From: Symbiodinium natans
Lineage: Eukaryota; Sar; Dinophyceae; Suessiales; Symbiodiniaceae
DNA length: 64,000 nucleotides
Reading direction: 5' to 3'
NCBI GenBank assembly: GCA_905221605.1
Contig: CAJNDS010000524.1
Location: forward strand, 310,001-374,000
Below are positions 1 through 12,100 of this stretch, one piece after another (within the stretch, counting starts at the first letter, position 1; each line of letters opens with the position of its first letter). The notes below the pieces were generated by a model. It was not told the DNA's origin and did no database searches. It was given only the letters and a program-made list of their open reading frames with translations. Made by a program: the position numbers and the translations under genes.

Positions 1-1160
1 GATGAAAGCTAAGCATCTGCCCAAGCGACCCTGCGATGAGGAGCAAACCCTGCAAAGACTTCAATTTTTTCTGTGCCCTGGCCGCAGCACATCGGGAAAC
101 AGACCAGAAGACAGTCCTCCGACCAGACCTTTTTGTGTCAGGAGCGAGAATTGCAGCACCAGCACTTGGGAAGACTGCATGTGGGCGGCCAACGTGAAGG
201 TAAAGACAATCCAAGCCAGGTGCTGCACTTGGAACTGCGAAGCATGGCATGCGTCTTCTGCCACACTTGCTGGATCAGGTGTGATCGGATGGAAGATGAG
301 AAAATGCTCATTACCGAGATCATGGCCACTGGTGGTTGCTCGGTAGTTCCAGGTTCTGCGGTAGGCAAGCGCAGCTTCTGATATAGGTCTCACCCCCCAA
401 GGCCCGCTAAAGAGCTCCACGCAACCAGGCTTCGAGCGCATCGACTCCACCATCGAGAGGTTTAGGGCAGAGACCTTCGGTCAGAATTACGCAGCTTGAC
501 TGCAGTCTCATGTCCCCCTATGCCTGAAGCTGTTGGGCATTATCCAGGATGACCTCTTGGAGCCGCTGCGGAGTGACCCCATAATGACTCAGATTCGCAC
601 CTTTTTAAAGCTGGGGGCCTTTGACTTGCCCTTCCCCCCCGAAGGCCCCCGAAGCGCCCCAAGCACCTCAAGAACCTGCTGGGCTCAGGAACTGATGCTG
701 AAGGCTGTGGGTCGTCATGGCCAGGCGAAGCCTGGCAGATTTGGAAGACAGGAATTCCTGGTGTAGGCTCCGTTCGGAGAGCTGGTTGTAGCCGTAGCTG
801 TTGCATGCTGTTGCCATCTTGCTGGGCATGGTGATGCATTAACAAAAAACACAAGGGCTGCAGAAACGCTACGCTGTCACGCGCATTCGCGCGACGGCGG
901 CCAGCCTTGTGATGTACGTGTCGTGGTCGTACAGACTAGTTGAGGAATGCCGAGGGTCCATGCTGCCATAACCTGCGAGATGCCCAAGGCTCAAGTTCGC
1001 AAGCTTCGAGCGCCTTGAGCGGAAGTTGATCCACAACTTAGTCCTCACTGCCGCGCAGCGCTCAGCAAACCTTAGCCCTGAACCCATGTAAGCCCTGTAA
1101 CGCCCCGTAAGCGCCACCTTAAACTCGAGGTCCGAAGCTCGGGAGCTTCGTTGGCTCATG
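1..1160. other. No supported gene
   Basis: Only overlapping short frames on both strands with no family resemblance and no convincing splice-site pairs. I see no repeat or RNA gene here. The sequence leads into the DUF4116-like fragments that begin near 1169. Confidence 0.4.
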
Positions 1161-2150
1161 CTCCGGTGGAGCTGAAGGCCGACAAGGACCTGGTCATCGA
1201 GGACGGATGCACAGACAGATGCACAGGTTCACACCCTTTCACACCCATTTGGGTGTTCATGTTTTAGTGTTCTTGACCGAAATTGCTTGAATGCTAGAGT
1301 GATGAGCTTCACGGATGAGCAAGGCATGCGTAGTAGTGAGATCAGATCAATGTGTCCAGAGGCCGTCAAGCAGGACGGCATGGCCCTGCAGTATGCGGCA
1401 GAGGCTCGCAATGAACAGGAAGCCCAAGATTTGCGAAGAGCAAAATCTTGAAAACCCGAAGCCGGGTCAGGAGATGCGCGTGGACCGTGAGGTTGTTTTG
1501 GAGGCCGTGCAGCAGGACCAGCACAGTTTCACGATTAATCTCCGAAGTTGGGAACTGCCATCGGCCTGACTTTTTCATCGGTTTGTAGGCATGCGTATAC
1601 GGATTATGTACAGACAGCATGTGTGCGCTCGACACCACACATGTATATATGTATGTTGCACACACTGCGCAGGATGGTCTTGCGCTCCAGTATGCATCGG
1701 CTGCCCGACGGAAGTGACTTCTGCGTAGTGCTGGTGCTTTGGGGGGGCGGGGGGGGGGGCGGGTGGTGACGGGGGTGCATTAGGAGAAGGATTGCTCGGG
1801 CAAGATTCAATTAAAACTGTTTAGGGTATGTGGGGTTTGGGTGGCTTTTCGTGCAACATCCAAAGGTCAGCACTGCCAATCCGGAAATATTTCTCCACAC
1901 TTCCACTCCCGACATTCATCAAGAGCTCCTTCTTCCACTCAACCGTGGCTTCCAACATGACGAGAAAAGTTCAGTTGTCCCACTCTCAAAGTGCGGCCAG
2001 CCAAACTGCTGGGATTCGGTTTCGGGTTTTGTGGTTGAACGTTCCGGGCAGAGTTGTGAAACAGGGATGCCCTATGATAGGTTGCTCGCATCCCTCACAT
2101 CCGGGCTTGGTGCTTTTTGAACACACTGAGATGCTGTCTTTGCGACTTCA

Positions 2151-2231
2151 GCTAATCCCTAAACCCTACACCCTAAACCCTAAACCCTAAACTCTAAACT
2201 CTAAACCCTAAACCCTAAACCTGAAACCCGA
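2151..2231. repeat. Interstitial telomere-like CCCTAAA tract
   Basis: Roughly ten imperfect copies of CCCTAAA/CTCTAAA in tandem. TTTAGGG is the plant and dinoflagellate telomere unit, but this tract lies inside a gene-bearing window and is degenerate, so it is interstitial. Confidence 0.8.
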
Positions 2232-2293
2232 AAGCCTAGGCCTGTGCCACCCTTGCCCCTCCCCTGCATTCCCAGCATGTCTCACCTTCTAAG

Positions 2294-2390
2294 GGCAGTC
2301 ATAGGGTACCTACAAAATTTACATAACACATAAAGGGGTCCCCTTTTAAGGGCCAGTTACTAAGGGGCCATGTACCCCAAGATACCCTGT
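2294..2390. mobile_element. Possible short inverted-repeat element (degenerate)
   Basis: A patch of GGGTACC, GGGGTCCCC and GGGGCCATGTACCCC words resembles the ~100-bp elements at 14.2, 44.7, 44.8 and 56.1 kb, which share GGTACCCC and GGGACCCC boxes. The terminal inverted repeats seen in those copies are not clear here, so membership is tentative. Confidence 0.35.
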
Positions 2391-2574
2391 GTGGCAACCC
2401 AGGGATCTGCCCTTCTGGATGACTCCGTGGTGTTGGCCGCTGTGGCGCAGGATGGCGAAGCATTTCGCTTGGCCCCGGAGCCTGGACAGCCCAAGTTGTG
2501 GACACACGCATGTGGGGGGGTGTTACCCTCAACCCTTCAAACTTCTAACCCTACTCAGCCCTAAACTTTAAAAG

Positions 2575-3024
2575 ATGCAAAGCCCGAAGCCATGCGAGTC
2601 CAAGGACAGCATGAAGATGAACCGCGAGATCATGGAGAGGGCTGTCGCGAGCAGCCCGAAGGCTGCTCGGGTTACGGGAGTGAAGGGCCTGCTGAACTCC
2701 ACCGACCCACTTGCCACAGTACCCGCTGTATCGACCCAGGGATTCACAAGAACGTGTTCTTTGAGAAAGTTTCCCTCGCATGCTTTCAAGCTCTGCCAGG
2801 CACTTCAGTATGTTCCACACGAACTGCAGAAGGAAGCCCTCGAAGTTGTGAAGAGCTCCCCCGAGGTGGCAGGGAAGTCTGCGTGCAGCTTCATGGGGCC
2901 CAGAGATGATGTGGTTTGTGTTGCCCCGATTGCCCCGGAGGCTGTTGCCCAGCTGGAAAGGTCAACGACCATTGCAGGCATTGCGCCTTGGCAGACGGCA
3001 GAGCCCATTGCTAATGAGAGGTAG
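2575..3024 (+). CDS. Hypothetical protein / exon next to DUF4116-like repeats
   Basis: An ATG-initiated frame of 149 codons ending in TAG. It looks protein-like in composition (MKMNREIMERAV near the start, YVPHELQKEALEVVKSSPE in the middle) and the first part is compatible with a diverged DUF4116 unit like those just upstream. No catalytic motif, signal peptide or membrane segment is visible. It may be the last exon of the DUF4116-type gene whose fragments lie at 1.2-2.5 kb, or an independent small protein. The opposite-strand frame at 2805-3080 is taken as its shadow. Confidence 0.45.
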   Translation: MQSPKPCESKDSMKMNREIMERAVASSPKAARVTGVKGLLNSTDPLATVPAVSTQGFTRTCSLRKFPSHAFKLCQALQYVPHELQKEALEVVKSSPEVAGKSACSFMGPRDDVVCVAPIAPEAVAQLERSTTIAGIAPWQTAEPIANER

Positions 3025-6000
3025 CTTTCCATCCGGCGTGCCGCCCCACATGTTTCTCCTAAAACTTGAAAGCCTTCCAAGGTGATCCAAGCCGCGCCTC
3101 GGCTGCTACAAAGACAAACAAACCCCGGTTGTCACTGTCACTTATCAGGAACCTTAACTTTTCCTGAACTCTACAAGGCCCTTAGCTCCTTGTCCAACCT
3201 TTCCACGCAGAGGAGCAACAAGTGGAGCGGATGGAAAAGATGGAGGTGACCAGAAGGCAGGCCATGGACTCACATCTTGCATGGGCTTAGGGCAGCTTAG
3301 GGCAGTCTAGGGCCTTTGGAGATCATTGAGATACTGGTTGCTGAGGCCACGGCCTCCAGAAAGGGCTCGATCCCAGCCTGCCTGTTATTGAGGAGGGTAG
3401 TGAGGGAGTGCCAGACGACGGCTACGGGGCCCCGAGTACATCATGTGCACTAGGATATGGCCTAGAACATTCCACAGTATGTGACTTTGCAATAAGTTTC
3501 ATCTTTTGCCTACCTGTAGCTGGTGAGTTGCAGGCATGCAGAAGTGGCTGAAAAGACCCAAGAGCGGTTGCAGCAAGCCATCAACCTCATGCTACTGAGC
3601 TGGATTGGAGGTGCTGCCTATGTGTGCGGTGGATCTATGCATTGGGCCGTCGACGAGAAATCCATAAACAAACCGTACCCTGTAGTCAAGGTTTCCCATC
3701 TTTGTTTAGTACTCTACGTGTGGAGAACAGGCCCATGCTTGAAACGTAAAACCAAGAGTCCTTGTGCGATCATGCCTCAATTAAGGAAGAGTGTTCGACC
3801 ACACGTGGCAACGCAGAAGCCGAAGCGCGCGCTGCGGCTGATGCTGCTGGGCCTAGACTGCCTCTTCCAGAGCACGCAGGACTTGCAGTAGACTTTTCAG
3901 TAGCCAAGTCCATCCCCGAGGCAGCACGAATCCGCAACAGTAGAAGATGCTTTCCAGTCACGACTATTGCCGACTGTGAAGCGGCTCAAATGCTGCTGCA
4001 TTTCAGGTTGCCGGGCTCATTGTCCCAATGACCCCCCGAAAGCCCTACTACTAGAATGCAGGAAAGGCAGCAATCTGTGTTCCAGGCACTGTCGACTTTT
4101 CCTCGCTGCAACATGTCTCTACCTAAGCGAACCAGGCGTGCCGTGTACCATCAGGCGGCTGAGCATTGCCTGCTGTATATACGTCTTCTTACTTGAAGCT
4201 TAATAGGCACGGCCGGTACAAGCAGAGCTATATATAAGTCAGGGAAGGGTAGATGAGCAACGAGGGGGGGGAGGGAGGGTGTAGCAAAGCCAGGGCAGAG
4301 CATGGCGTTGAGCCCTTGCAGGATCCATCCGCCATCTTCCGTGCTCGCCAGGCTTCGATGCCAATAGCATCATGCGAGCTCTTCTAGGTTTTCTAGGTCT
4401 GTCCGAAGCACACGCGCACATGCCCCATTATGCCACCTTGTGAGGCCATCGAGAAACAGTTCAGTACTACCACGGATGAGGAGAAGATGGATTACGTGGA
4501 TGTCCTTCTAGACAGAGATGTTGCCACCTGCCCGCAAAGTTCGCAGCAGCTGCACTGGCCTGCTTGTTCAATGTATCTCCCCTCTTCTGGTGCACGCAGG
4601 TGTGGATCCTGACTGGGAAAGGGTCCCAAACCCTCAACCCGAAACCTCCGAACCGTAGAGCCCAAGCTGTGAGGCCATGCACGCCTCTCTGAAGAACTCC
4701 CTCTTCCAATGCCTTGTCCAGTACAAGTCGCAGCTGGCTGACAAGGCTTGGCTACGTTCTGCTTTCGATTCGTGGGTTGCTGTACGGGTTTTCGAGCTTT
4801 ACTCTAGAGACCGTAGTGTTTTTTCGGCTTTGGCAATTTGTGCATTTGGCGGCTCAGTGTGATCAAGATTCACAGATTTCACGGCCTCGGCAACAACGAG
4901 GATGCTTGAAGAAGGCAGCAGAGTAGGAGGTGCGACTTGGTAGGCGAAGTCGATTCACCAGAGGGTGCATGGGGATGTTTGGAGGGATTTTTTGGGGCAG
5001 GGTTCACGGCCTGCTCGCGCATCACTTGCACGAGGGGTGGAAGCTTCTACACTCGCTCGCATGCTTGCATTCGCACTCTCGATCGTGCGTTCGGACGCGA
5101 GGTTGAACGTGCTTTTCGCTTGATTTCAGGCGCTTGCACCCGCACACCCAACATGACTCGAGCCAGTCCCTCTCGGCTCGGGACGTCTGCGTCCTTTATC
5201 TCGTAGTGGACATGCTGCGGCCCTCCTGCTTCAGCCCTTGCCAGATCTGCCAGTACTGTAGCCTTTCAGACTAGTGAAGTAGTGATCCGTTTTTTTCTGT
5301 GCACCTCTCTAACGGCAGAGAAACAGGCTTGGGCCAGAAAGGCCCGTGAACCACGCACGAACTCAACATGCACTTCCCAGAAGTCTTGCCTGGACCGCAG
5401 GCCGGTGCTTCAGACAGAACGCTGCTTGGATTGCACTTGCATTGCGTCCATGAGGCCCTACATAGGAGGTCACGGGAACACCTTTCCGTATTCATGAAAA
5501 TCATCTTGTGCACTTAAACTTTGGGTTCGCAAATTGCCAATGTACAGTACCACATCTTGTTCTGACCTCTCGGCTTGACCCTGGTTCGGTGTTCTGCCTA
5601 GGTCTTCTCATCCCGTCAGGCGGTCCTTGGCCGGCAAGTCTAAACCCTCAACCCTAACCCTAGTTAAGCCCTAAACCCTAAACCCTAATTCCACCCTGCA
5701 CCCTATGTCTGGGTTCAGGGCTTAGCCTCTCGGCAGGGGCTCCGGCATGTGAATGCAGCCCATGATCTGCAGCCCATGATCAGACTTCAGGTACAGCATG
5801 CAGGTGCCGAGGTTGGAGCCCACGCCCTCCGTCGAATCTGAGCGCTCTGACCGCCACAGCAGCCGGGCGCTCACTGCCGCGACAAAGATTTCAGTGGATC
5901 ACCTCCAGGTGGATCCACCCCCTGTAGCACCTTGACGGCTCTCTATTGGCCGCTTGGTGCTCCAGGGGGAGATAATGTCCGACACCCCAAAGGCCAGTCT

Positions 6001-6700
6001 GAGAGGTTTCCTCTTCAGGAGCTTCAAAGCGCAGCGCCGGAGGCAGATTCTTCGAAGTCTTATTGTTGGCACACTGCGAGCCCAAATGGCAGCTAGTCAG
6101 ACTGGGCATGGGGTGTCCTGTAGCGATGCGTAGAAGATCTGCACAGATGATCCGTTATTTAGTTTTAACCATCAGACTGCTGCTTCGGCGACAGTGTTTA
6201 GCATCATGAGACTTTAGCCCAGAAGGCCAGACAGCCTTCGCGAGGTCAACGTTGATGCTGGGCTGTCGCTGAAGCATCAGCTGGGAAGATGTGGGTCTAT
6301 CTCGGACAGAAGTTTGCAGAACTGGTGGCTGAAGCAGAGCCCCTCTCATCAACATGGTGAGGCAACGCAAGGCTTTCTGTTACAAAATCATGTTGACGCG
6401 CTGCGCGACCGTTCATGTATTCGGTTCCCACGGCACATGCTGTGAAAGGTTTCGTGTTCCTCCCCATAGCCGTAGCATGTAACCAAGACTGTGCGTGCAA
6501 TCCTTGTGGCAGGTGGTTTAAATCAGCATTGAAGAGCTTGCTTTTTCAGGGGGTGTGCGCTTTCGGGCAGGAGAGCGCGAGCAATGGAGGACCCCCTGAA
6601 GTCCAGGCCAACGCCACCAACGGCCTTCAGGCACCGCTGGGTAGATGGTAAATCGCGCAGCTGCTGCTGCACAAATCTGTACAACGCTGGGAGTGAGGTT
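3025..6700. other. Gene-poor stretch
   Basis: Nothing recognised. Short frames that look slightly protein-like are 3523-3640 (contains EKTQERLQQAINLMLLSWI) and 4430-4540 (contains EAIEKQFSTTTDEEKMDY); either could be an isolated exon but neither has a second exon that I can join. A telomere-like tract sits at 5638-5690. Confidence 0.35.
5638..5690. repeat. Interstitial telomere-like tract
   Basis: Short run of CCCTAAACCCTAAACCCTAA with CCCTCAACCCTAACCC flanks; degenerate CCCTAAA repeats. Confidence 0.75.
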
Positions 6701-6722
6701 CAGGGATTAAATTGGAATCCAG

Positions 6723-6989
6723 ATGTCAGAGCTTGGTATTGCGGAAGTTGAGAAATTGGACTTGGGATTTATCAAGAATCTGCGGTGCCTAGGTTCCGAC
6801 GTGACTCCTTGGCCTTCGGCGCTCAGTTTGCCCGCAGACTCTGTCCCGCAAGAGGTAGCCTTGCTTGCGGAACGGCAAAAGTACTGTCCCTCGGTTTGCA
6901 TCCTGTGTCTTTCCAATCTGCAGATGCCAGCGCAGCAACGTGTGCAGATTGTCAGAGCTTTGAGGGCTGATTCGGCTCTTCATGCCTAG
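6723..6989 (+). CDS. Hypothetical small protein or exon
   Basis: An 88-codon frame with a true ATG directly after a CAG that could also be a splice acceptor. The residues read like real protein: an acidic/hydrophobic start (MSELGIAEVEKLDLGF), a Cys cluster (YCPSVCILCLSNLQ, two CxxC-like spacings) and an Arg-rich end. The C-x-x-x-x-C-x-x-C spacing hints at metal binding but is too short to assign. No neighbour helps with function. The minus-strand frame at 6789-7073 is considered its shadow. Confidence 0.35.
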   Translation: MSELGIAEVEKLDLGFIKNLRCLGSDVTPWPSALSLPADSVPQEVALLAERQKYCPSVCILCLSNLQMPAQQRVQIVRALRADSALHA

Positions 6990-7573
6990 CCGAGTTGACT
7001 TTGCAGCAATATACAAAGACGCAAGCACCACAGAAGCAAACTTTGGTTGCTTGAGAGGCTTAGGCACCCTCACCTAACCTCAGCACGAGATGAAGGGGCC
7101 AATTCTGGCAGTGGAGACCGCAAAGCTGTAGAAGGTGCAGGACCTCTGAAGTGAGCACTGCGCACGTCGCACGCGGTGAGCTATCGCCATGGCCAGCCGC
7201 ACGTGGACCTGCATCTATGTGCAAGCTCTTCTGGTATGTGGGTCGCTCAACACGATCACCATGAAGATCCTCGGCACAAGATGAAACTTCCTGCCCATAT
7301 AAGGCCCCAAAAGCATCCCAGTGCCCAAGAAGGCAAGAGATGTGAAGCAAGAGTCTTTTCCTCATCTCTATGACTGAGGGTGGCCTTCACCATGTCCGGT
7401 ACTGCTGATGGCCACACGGAGCGCTTCGAGAAGCCATGGCTGATGACCTTTATCATGCCAGCTGTCTGCAGAAGAGTTTCAAGCAGCATGAAGCAAGCCA
7501 CAGCAAGCCTCATGTCAGCTGACATCCTGATATCTGCGTACTGAAGCCTCTCGATGTGCTCTGTTTACTGGGT

Positions 7574-7999
7574 TTAATACACTTTCCTCACAGGTTCGTC
7601 TCCATGACGCTTGCCTTGCCCTTCGATGCTGGCCGCGTCCTCTAGATTGATGAAGCTCAAGTTGTGCCGCACCAGCTCTGAGCTTAAGGCATGTGGAAGC
7701 GGAGCGCCCCACCTGAGCCGCTTCTTGGGCAGGCAGCTCTCTGAGCATTGCAAAGCATGCCTCGTCCTTACCCCTTTCCGCCTAAAGCCCTCTGTGTTGG
7801 AAGGTTGCGGATCACTGGCGCGGGAAGGTCCGACGATTTCGAAGTCATGAGTTCTTCCCTTGCCATACTCCTCCATGCACTTCCTTGCAGAGTCGAAGAA
7901 GGTGATCAAAGTCATGATCCCAGCGTTCTTTGACATCCTGGCGACTGGCCTTTGCTGTTGCTTGGCTGGAGGAGGATACCTGTGGAGCCCAAGGCTCAA
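7574..7999 (-). CDS. Hypothetical protein or exon, minus strand
   Basis: A 141-codon minus-strand frame whose composition is protein-like throughout, including an internal ATG at MSKNAGIMTLITFFDSARK and a C-terminal half with ELVRHNLSFINLEDAASIE before the stop. The 5' limit of the frame is not an ATG, so the gene probably starts in an upstream exon or at the internal ATG. No signal peptide, membrane segment or known motif is seen. Plus-strand frames over the same bases (7611-7850, 7748-7933) are treated as shadows. Confidence 0.4.
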   Translation of the reverse strand: MSLGLHRYPPPAKQQQRPVARMSKNAGIMTLITFFDSARKCMEEYGKGRTHDFEIVGPSRASDPQPSNTEGFRRKGVRTRHALQCSESCLPKKRLRWGAPLPHALSSELVRHNLSFINLEDAASIEGQGKRHGDEPVRKVY

Positions 8000-8091
8000 A
8001 AGGCCTTTCGAATCTCCTTAAGCCCCCCTCAGTCCGCCCAAGAAAAAACCCAAACTGAAGGTTTCATGCTATAGTATTACAATATCCAAAA

Positions 8092-8165
8092 TACATACAT
8101 ATATATATATATATATATACATAGTATATTCTCACAATAGTCATAGTAAAACAAATATATACATA
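8092..8165. repeat. AT-rich microsatellite
   Basis: Alternating (AT)n core around 8098-8120 flanked by ATACATA-type words, just before the G-rich minisatellite. Confidence 0.85.
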
Positions 8166-8269
8166 ATTATACATACTCATATATGATCGAGTGTTCTCCA
8201 GGCATGGGCTTCCTGTACATACCCGCCAGCGTCTGGCGACTTGGCGGCAAATGCGGGGGTGCCGAGGGG

Positions 8270-8553
8270 TGGGGGGGGGTGGCGGGGGGTGGGGGGGGTG
8301 GGGGGGGGTGGGGGGGGGTGGAGGGTGGGGGGGGGTGGGGGGGGGTGGGAGGGGGTGAGGGGGGGTGGGGGGGTGTGGGGGGGGGGGGGGGGGGGGGGTG
8401 GGGGGGGGGGGGGGGGGTGGTGGGGGGGGTGGGGGGGGTGGGGGGGGGGTGGGAGGGGGGGGGGGTGGGGGGGGGTGGGGGGGGGGGGGTGGGGGTGGGG
8501 GGGGGGTGGGGGGGGGGTGGGGTGGGGGGGGGGTGGGGGGGGGTGGGGGGGGG
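8270..8553. repeat. G-rich minisatellite (GGGGGGGTG units)
   Basis: About 280 bases made almost wholly of runs of 5-20 G separated by single T (rarely A), ending abruptly at CTCATGACAATG. One strand is G and T only. It is followed at 8578-8606 by TTTAGGG-type repeats. Long open frames of Gly/Trp/Val (plus) or Pro/His/Thr (minus) over it are artefacts of the repeat. Confidence 0.95.
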
Positions 8554-8684
8554 GCTCATGACAATGCCAAATTGAAAGGGTTTAGGGCCTAGGGTTTAGG
8601 GTCTCAGAACCTTCTGAAACTTGCAAACTTCTCATGTGCGGGCTCTCGGCTTCCGATCTCGCTTGAGCTGAGCATTGCGTTGGC

Positions 8685-9161
8685 ATGAAGCCTTGCAGGC
8701 AGCTTCTAAGAGGTGCAGAAATCGTCTTCGCCAGAGCCTTGAGATGTGCAGATCACTGTCGTCTGGTTACAACGAGGTGCGAGATTCAGAGCGGTTTTTG
8801 GAGTGCCGTAGAGCGGTCTGAGAGACGCCGTGGGACGCAGCAAGGCCGCCATCTTCGCAGTGACTTGCCTTCACCGGCGCCTGTATTGCTTCCAGTATAT
8901 TGGCCTGGCTTTCTGCGTGGCCGGCATCTTCTTTGTGGGCCGGGGGCCCTGAGAAGAAAAGAATGCAACTCACCACGTAGCCTTGGTGACATCGAGGACT
9001 GGCCAGTGTGTGGGGCGGTGACAGTGAGGAGGCTGTCCAAGCAAGAGATAGCAAGAGGCAACGACAGGAGAGAGCAAGATGTCAACATGCTTGTTTTCTG
9101 GATGGATCGCGAATGCTTCGAGGAGCTTAAGAGTAGAAGCCAGCGTAATTTGTCTAGATAG
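8685..9161 (+). CDS. Hypothetical protein, weak
   Basis: A 158-codon frame with a true ATG and a stop at TAG. The C-terminal third (KQEIARGNDRREQDVNMLVF, then DRECFEELKSRSQRN) looks like real charged protein; the middle is Arg/Pro-rich and less convincing. A minus-strand frame of 130 codons covers the same bases, and neither can be favoured strongly. No domain recognised. Confidence 0.28.
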   Translation: MKPCRQLLRGAEIVFARALRCADHCRLVTTRCEIQSGFWSAVERSERRRGTQQGRHLRSDLPSPAPVLLPVYWPGFLRGRHLLCGPGALRRKECNSPRSLGDIEDWPVCGAVTVRRLSKQEIARGNDRREQDVNMLVFWMDRECFEELKSRSQRNLSR

Positions 9162-12100
9162 CAGAGGGCCCTGGGCATTCCGGCTGTTTTTCTCCATGGC
9201 CAGGCCCGCTTTTGAGATCCACCTCAGGGTGATCCTGCTTTCGGGTTCTCATACCGCACGCGCATGTGTCCTAAGGTGCTAGGGAAATGGGGGTAAGTGG
9301 GGGCATGGGAGCGACGAGACGCAGACCACATTGAAGTTGAAGCCGAAGAATTCGAAACGACTCTCTGAAACCCATGCCCTCATGCCCTGGCCGTCGACGT
9401 ACACGACCAAAGCAGGCAGGGCTGTGCTTCAGGGCCCCCCTTGTATATGAGTTTGACTCAGTGTGATCATCCCCACCGTGCCCATTCCCGTCGAGTTATG
9501 AAAGCGGCATTTTCCCACCGGATTCTTGGGGACGTGAAGTTGCTGGCAGGGATGCGACTGCTTCCCGCTGCCCTTTGAGCGCCAGACATCACGAAAATCT
9601 CTTGGGACGGCAGGTAACACGAGGGACTCCGGATGAAGTTCCAGCATCGAAGGGTCCAAGCTGACCCGCCACATTTGTCTCCAAAGGCTTTAAGCACCTC
9701 CTTTTGCTATCCTTGCTGTTGGACTTCTTGTTTCACCCAACAGGACATGTCGCACCCCCGTGCACTATGCACCAGACAAGTTGCTAGTGTCCTGCTCTGC
9801 TTTGTCTGGTCCCAGCTCCTGGCGTTCTCCACGTTCCGGTTCGTTGCAGCTCACTAGCTCCTCTGACCGACATCCGGTCTTACGTGTCACCCTCGTAACG
9901 CTCACAACCTGATGTAGGCTCTACCGGACTCCCCGTCGTCTTCAGGGTCCCCTCGCTGTCGCTGGAATTTACACTCGTTCATCCCGACCCCCACCTGCAA
10001 CTCAGGAGGAGGCAGACGGTAAGGACTCCGGCAACAGCGAGATGCTGCTGCTTGGAATCTGCGCCAGGCTTACAGCACCTTGCAGTGCCTTGCAGTAGTG
10101 TGCGCGGAACGAACGGAGTGAACAACAAGTCCGATGGTGATCCCAAGACGTTCAGACTCTCCAGGCCTGGCGCTGGCAGGCCAGGTGGTCCAAGCGGCCC
10201 AGGCGGTGGCCGAAGAGTGGCTACTGCAGGACGATTCCTGCGATTTTCCTTGCGCTGGAAAGTGTTGCTGATCACTGTCCTGCCGTTGAGGATGTCGACC
10301 TACCAGGCCTACAAGTTGTGGGCTTCGAGGGGGTGTGGGGATCGTTGGCAATGCCTCTTGTCTGAATGTGGTTGAGTGGCTCTTAGACTCGTGTTCACTC
10401 AACTCGACCTTGGAACTTTCCGAGGCTCGCTTTTGTGTTCCCAACGCTGTACACGCTGCCTGGGTTTTCGCCTCATCTTCTGAAGTTATTTTCGATTGTT
10501 CTTGGCAATCTTCGCACAGGGCGCAGGAAGGAATGCTACAGCTGCCACAGGCAAGACCATGGGCGTGCCGAAGATGAGGGCAACGCGTTCCAACTGCTCA
10601 GGCTCTGGCAGCAGTGGCATCATCTGACTCGCACGGTGCACAGTTCCTGATCAGCTCAAGCCGGAGGAGTAACCCGATGCTGAGTGCATTGATGGCCTTG
10701 TACATCTTCTCCTGTGTGGGGGGGCCGAGTACAGCAACGCTTGGCATCTCTATGGGTATGCCGTCCCATGTTTTTCGCTTGTCCTGACCAGTGCCACGTA
10801 CCATGTGGAGGCCACCTACAACATCTCAGGGATTGCAGTCACCGGAGCGCTGTCTGCGGTGCATAGAGTGATGATAGAGGTGCAGTGCCCAGCTTTCGGA
10901 TGACAAGGGACCCTCGAGAGCCGTTCTTGAATCATACACCGAGGCACTGCGAAGTTTGATTGTATGGGCCTTTGGACTGTGCCTATGCCGCAAATAGTTA
11001 GGGTATCTTTTGCTCCGCGCAAGCTGCTGCAAGCAAGGGGTGTCCACTACCTCGTGGATGACAAGTCCCCGTTCGGAGAAACTTGGACGCCCGGGGGCCA
11101 GGTGAGGATCCAGAGTGAGGGACATCGCAAGCATGCAAGCGCCCCAAGGCCCTACAGCTGGCTGGAGGCGCCCAAGAGTTTCACCATATTTCATCATGGT
11201 TTTAACCGTGGTGTCACCATGTCCTGTGTTTCCGCTTGCGAGCCCCTGATTCAAGCCCCTGAATCCTGCAAGTGTCAATCTCGGGCAGGTTGCTGGCTTC
11301 GTCCTCTTGATGATTGGCCAAGTGATCTATGGCGCAATGCTTAAGGCGGAATCCACCTAGGGTTTATAGATGCTTAGAGGGCCTCTGTGTCTGTGTGTGC
11401 CAATGGAAGCAGACGGAAAAGCTCTGACCTGCGAAATCCCTGAGATACCGCGGCTCTACTACCCGCCGGCAGAGGATTGTCGTGGAAGCCTCCCAGGACC
11501 GAATGTTCCGTAAACCTCGAGCCTGCAGGAAATCTCCCACGATGTGGTGGCATCTCCTGGTTCCCTCAGAAACTTGAGCGCCGCGCCGCCAGCAGCTCAG
11601 CTTCTGCTTCACCGGCCCATGGAGAGAACGTAAGGACATGCTCGCATTCTGTGCATGTTTTGTTTTGGCTGTTTTGGCTGACAGATGAGATTTTTCTTTT
11701 CAAGGTATGCGCGCTTAGTCAGCCCGGGCTCCAACGATGGGCGTGCCCAAAGCCCGGTTGCCCTGAGCCCTTAGCTTCCTTTTGCAGCAGGGCCCAGGGT
11801 CTGCAAGACGGGATCCTACGAGGTGCGAATCGCTTTCAAAAAGGCAGAAGATGCAGTGCAAGTCTTTCCCTATTGCAGCCGGGTGGCGACATCGTGGTTC
11901 AACAATGACAATGGGCTCGCTGTGCCATTTGCGCTCTTCATTCTTTCAGTCTAAATGGCGCTCGTAGCACAGGCCTCATGAAGCATTGCAGGGTTTCCTA
12001 GCATGGCGGAATAGTTCAGCTCAACTACACATGTGCGAAGCTCTGAATTCCCTGACACCCCAGCGGGCCTCTACTTTCAAGAACTTACGGATCAGGCATG

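Larger units (their letters stand above)
1169..2474 (+). pseudogene. Scattered DUF4116-like repeat fragments
   Basis: Several short stretches on the plus strand read as pieces of the DUF4116 repeat, a ~50-residue repeat of unknown function that is abundant in dinoflagellates and other protists (pattern: D-x-E-V-V-L-x-A-V-x-Q-D-G-x-A-L-x-Y-A). The pieces are: 1169-1204 (ELKADKDLVIED), 1359-1418 (EAVKQDGMALQYAAEA), 1474-1524 (MRVDREVVLEAVQQDQH), 1667-1714 (AQDGLALQYASAARR) and 2412-2474 (LLDDSVVLAAVAQDGEAF). They lie in more than one frame and are split by stops, a G/C homopolymer patch (1739-1764) and a telomere-like tract, so they are either very short exons of a live gene or a decayed repeat array. 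A further weak unit (MNREIMERAV) lies in the 2575-3024 frame. The family call is good; whether it is expressed is unknown. Confidence 0.55.

Noticed and set aside
8167-8592. Pro-rich and Gly-rich open frames
   Set aside because: Translation of the G-rich minisatellite; no start or conserved context.
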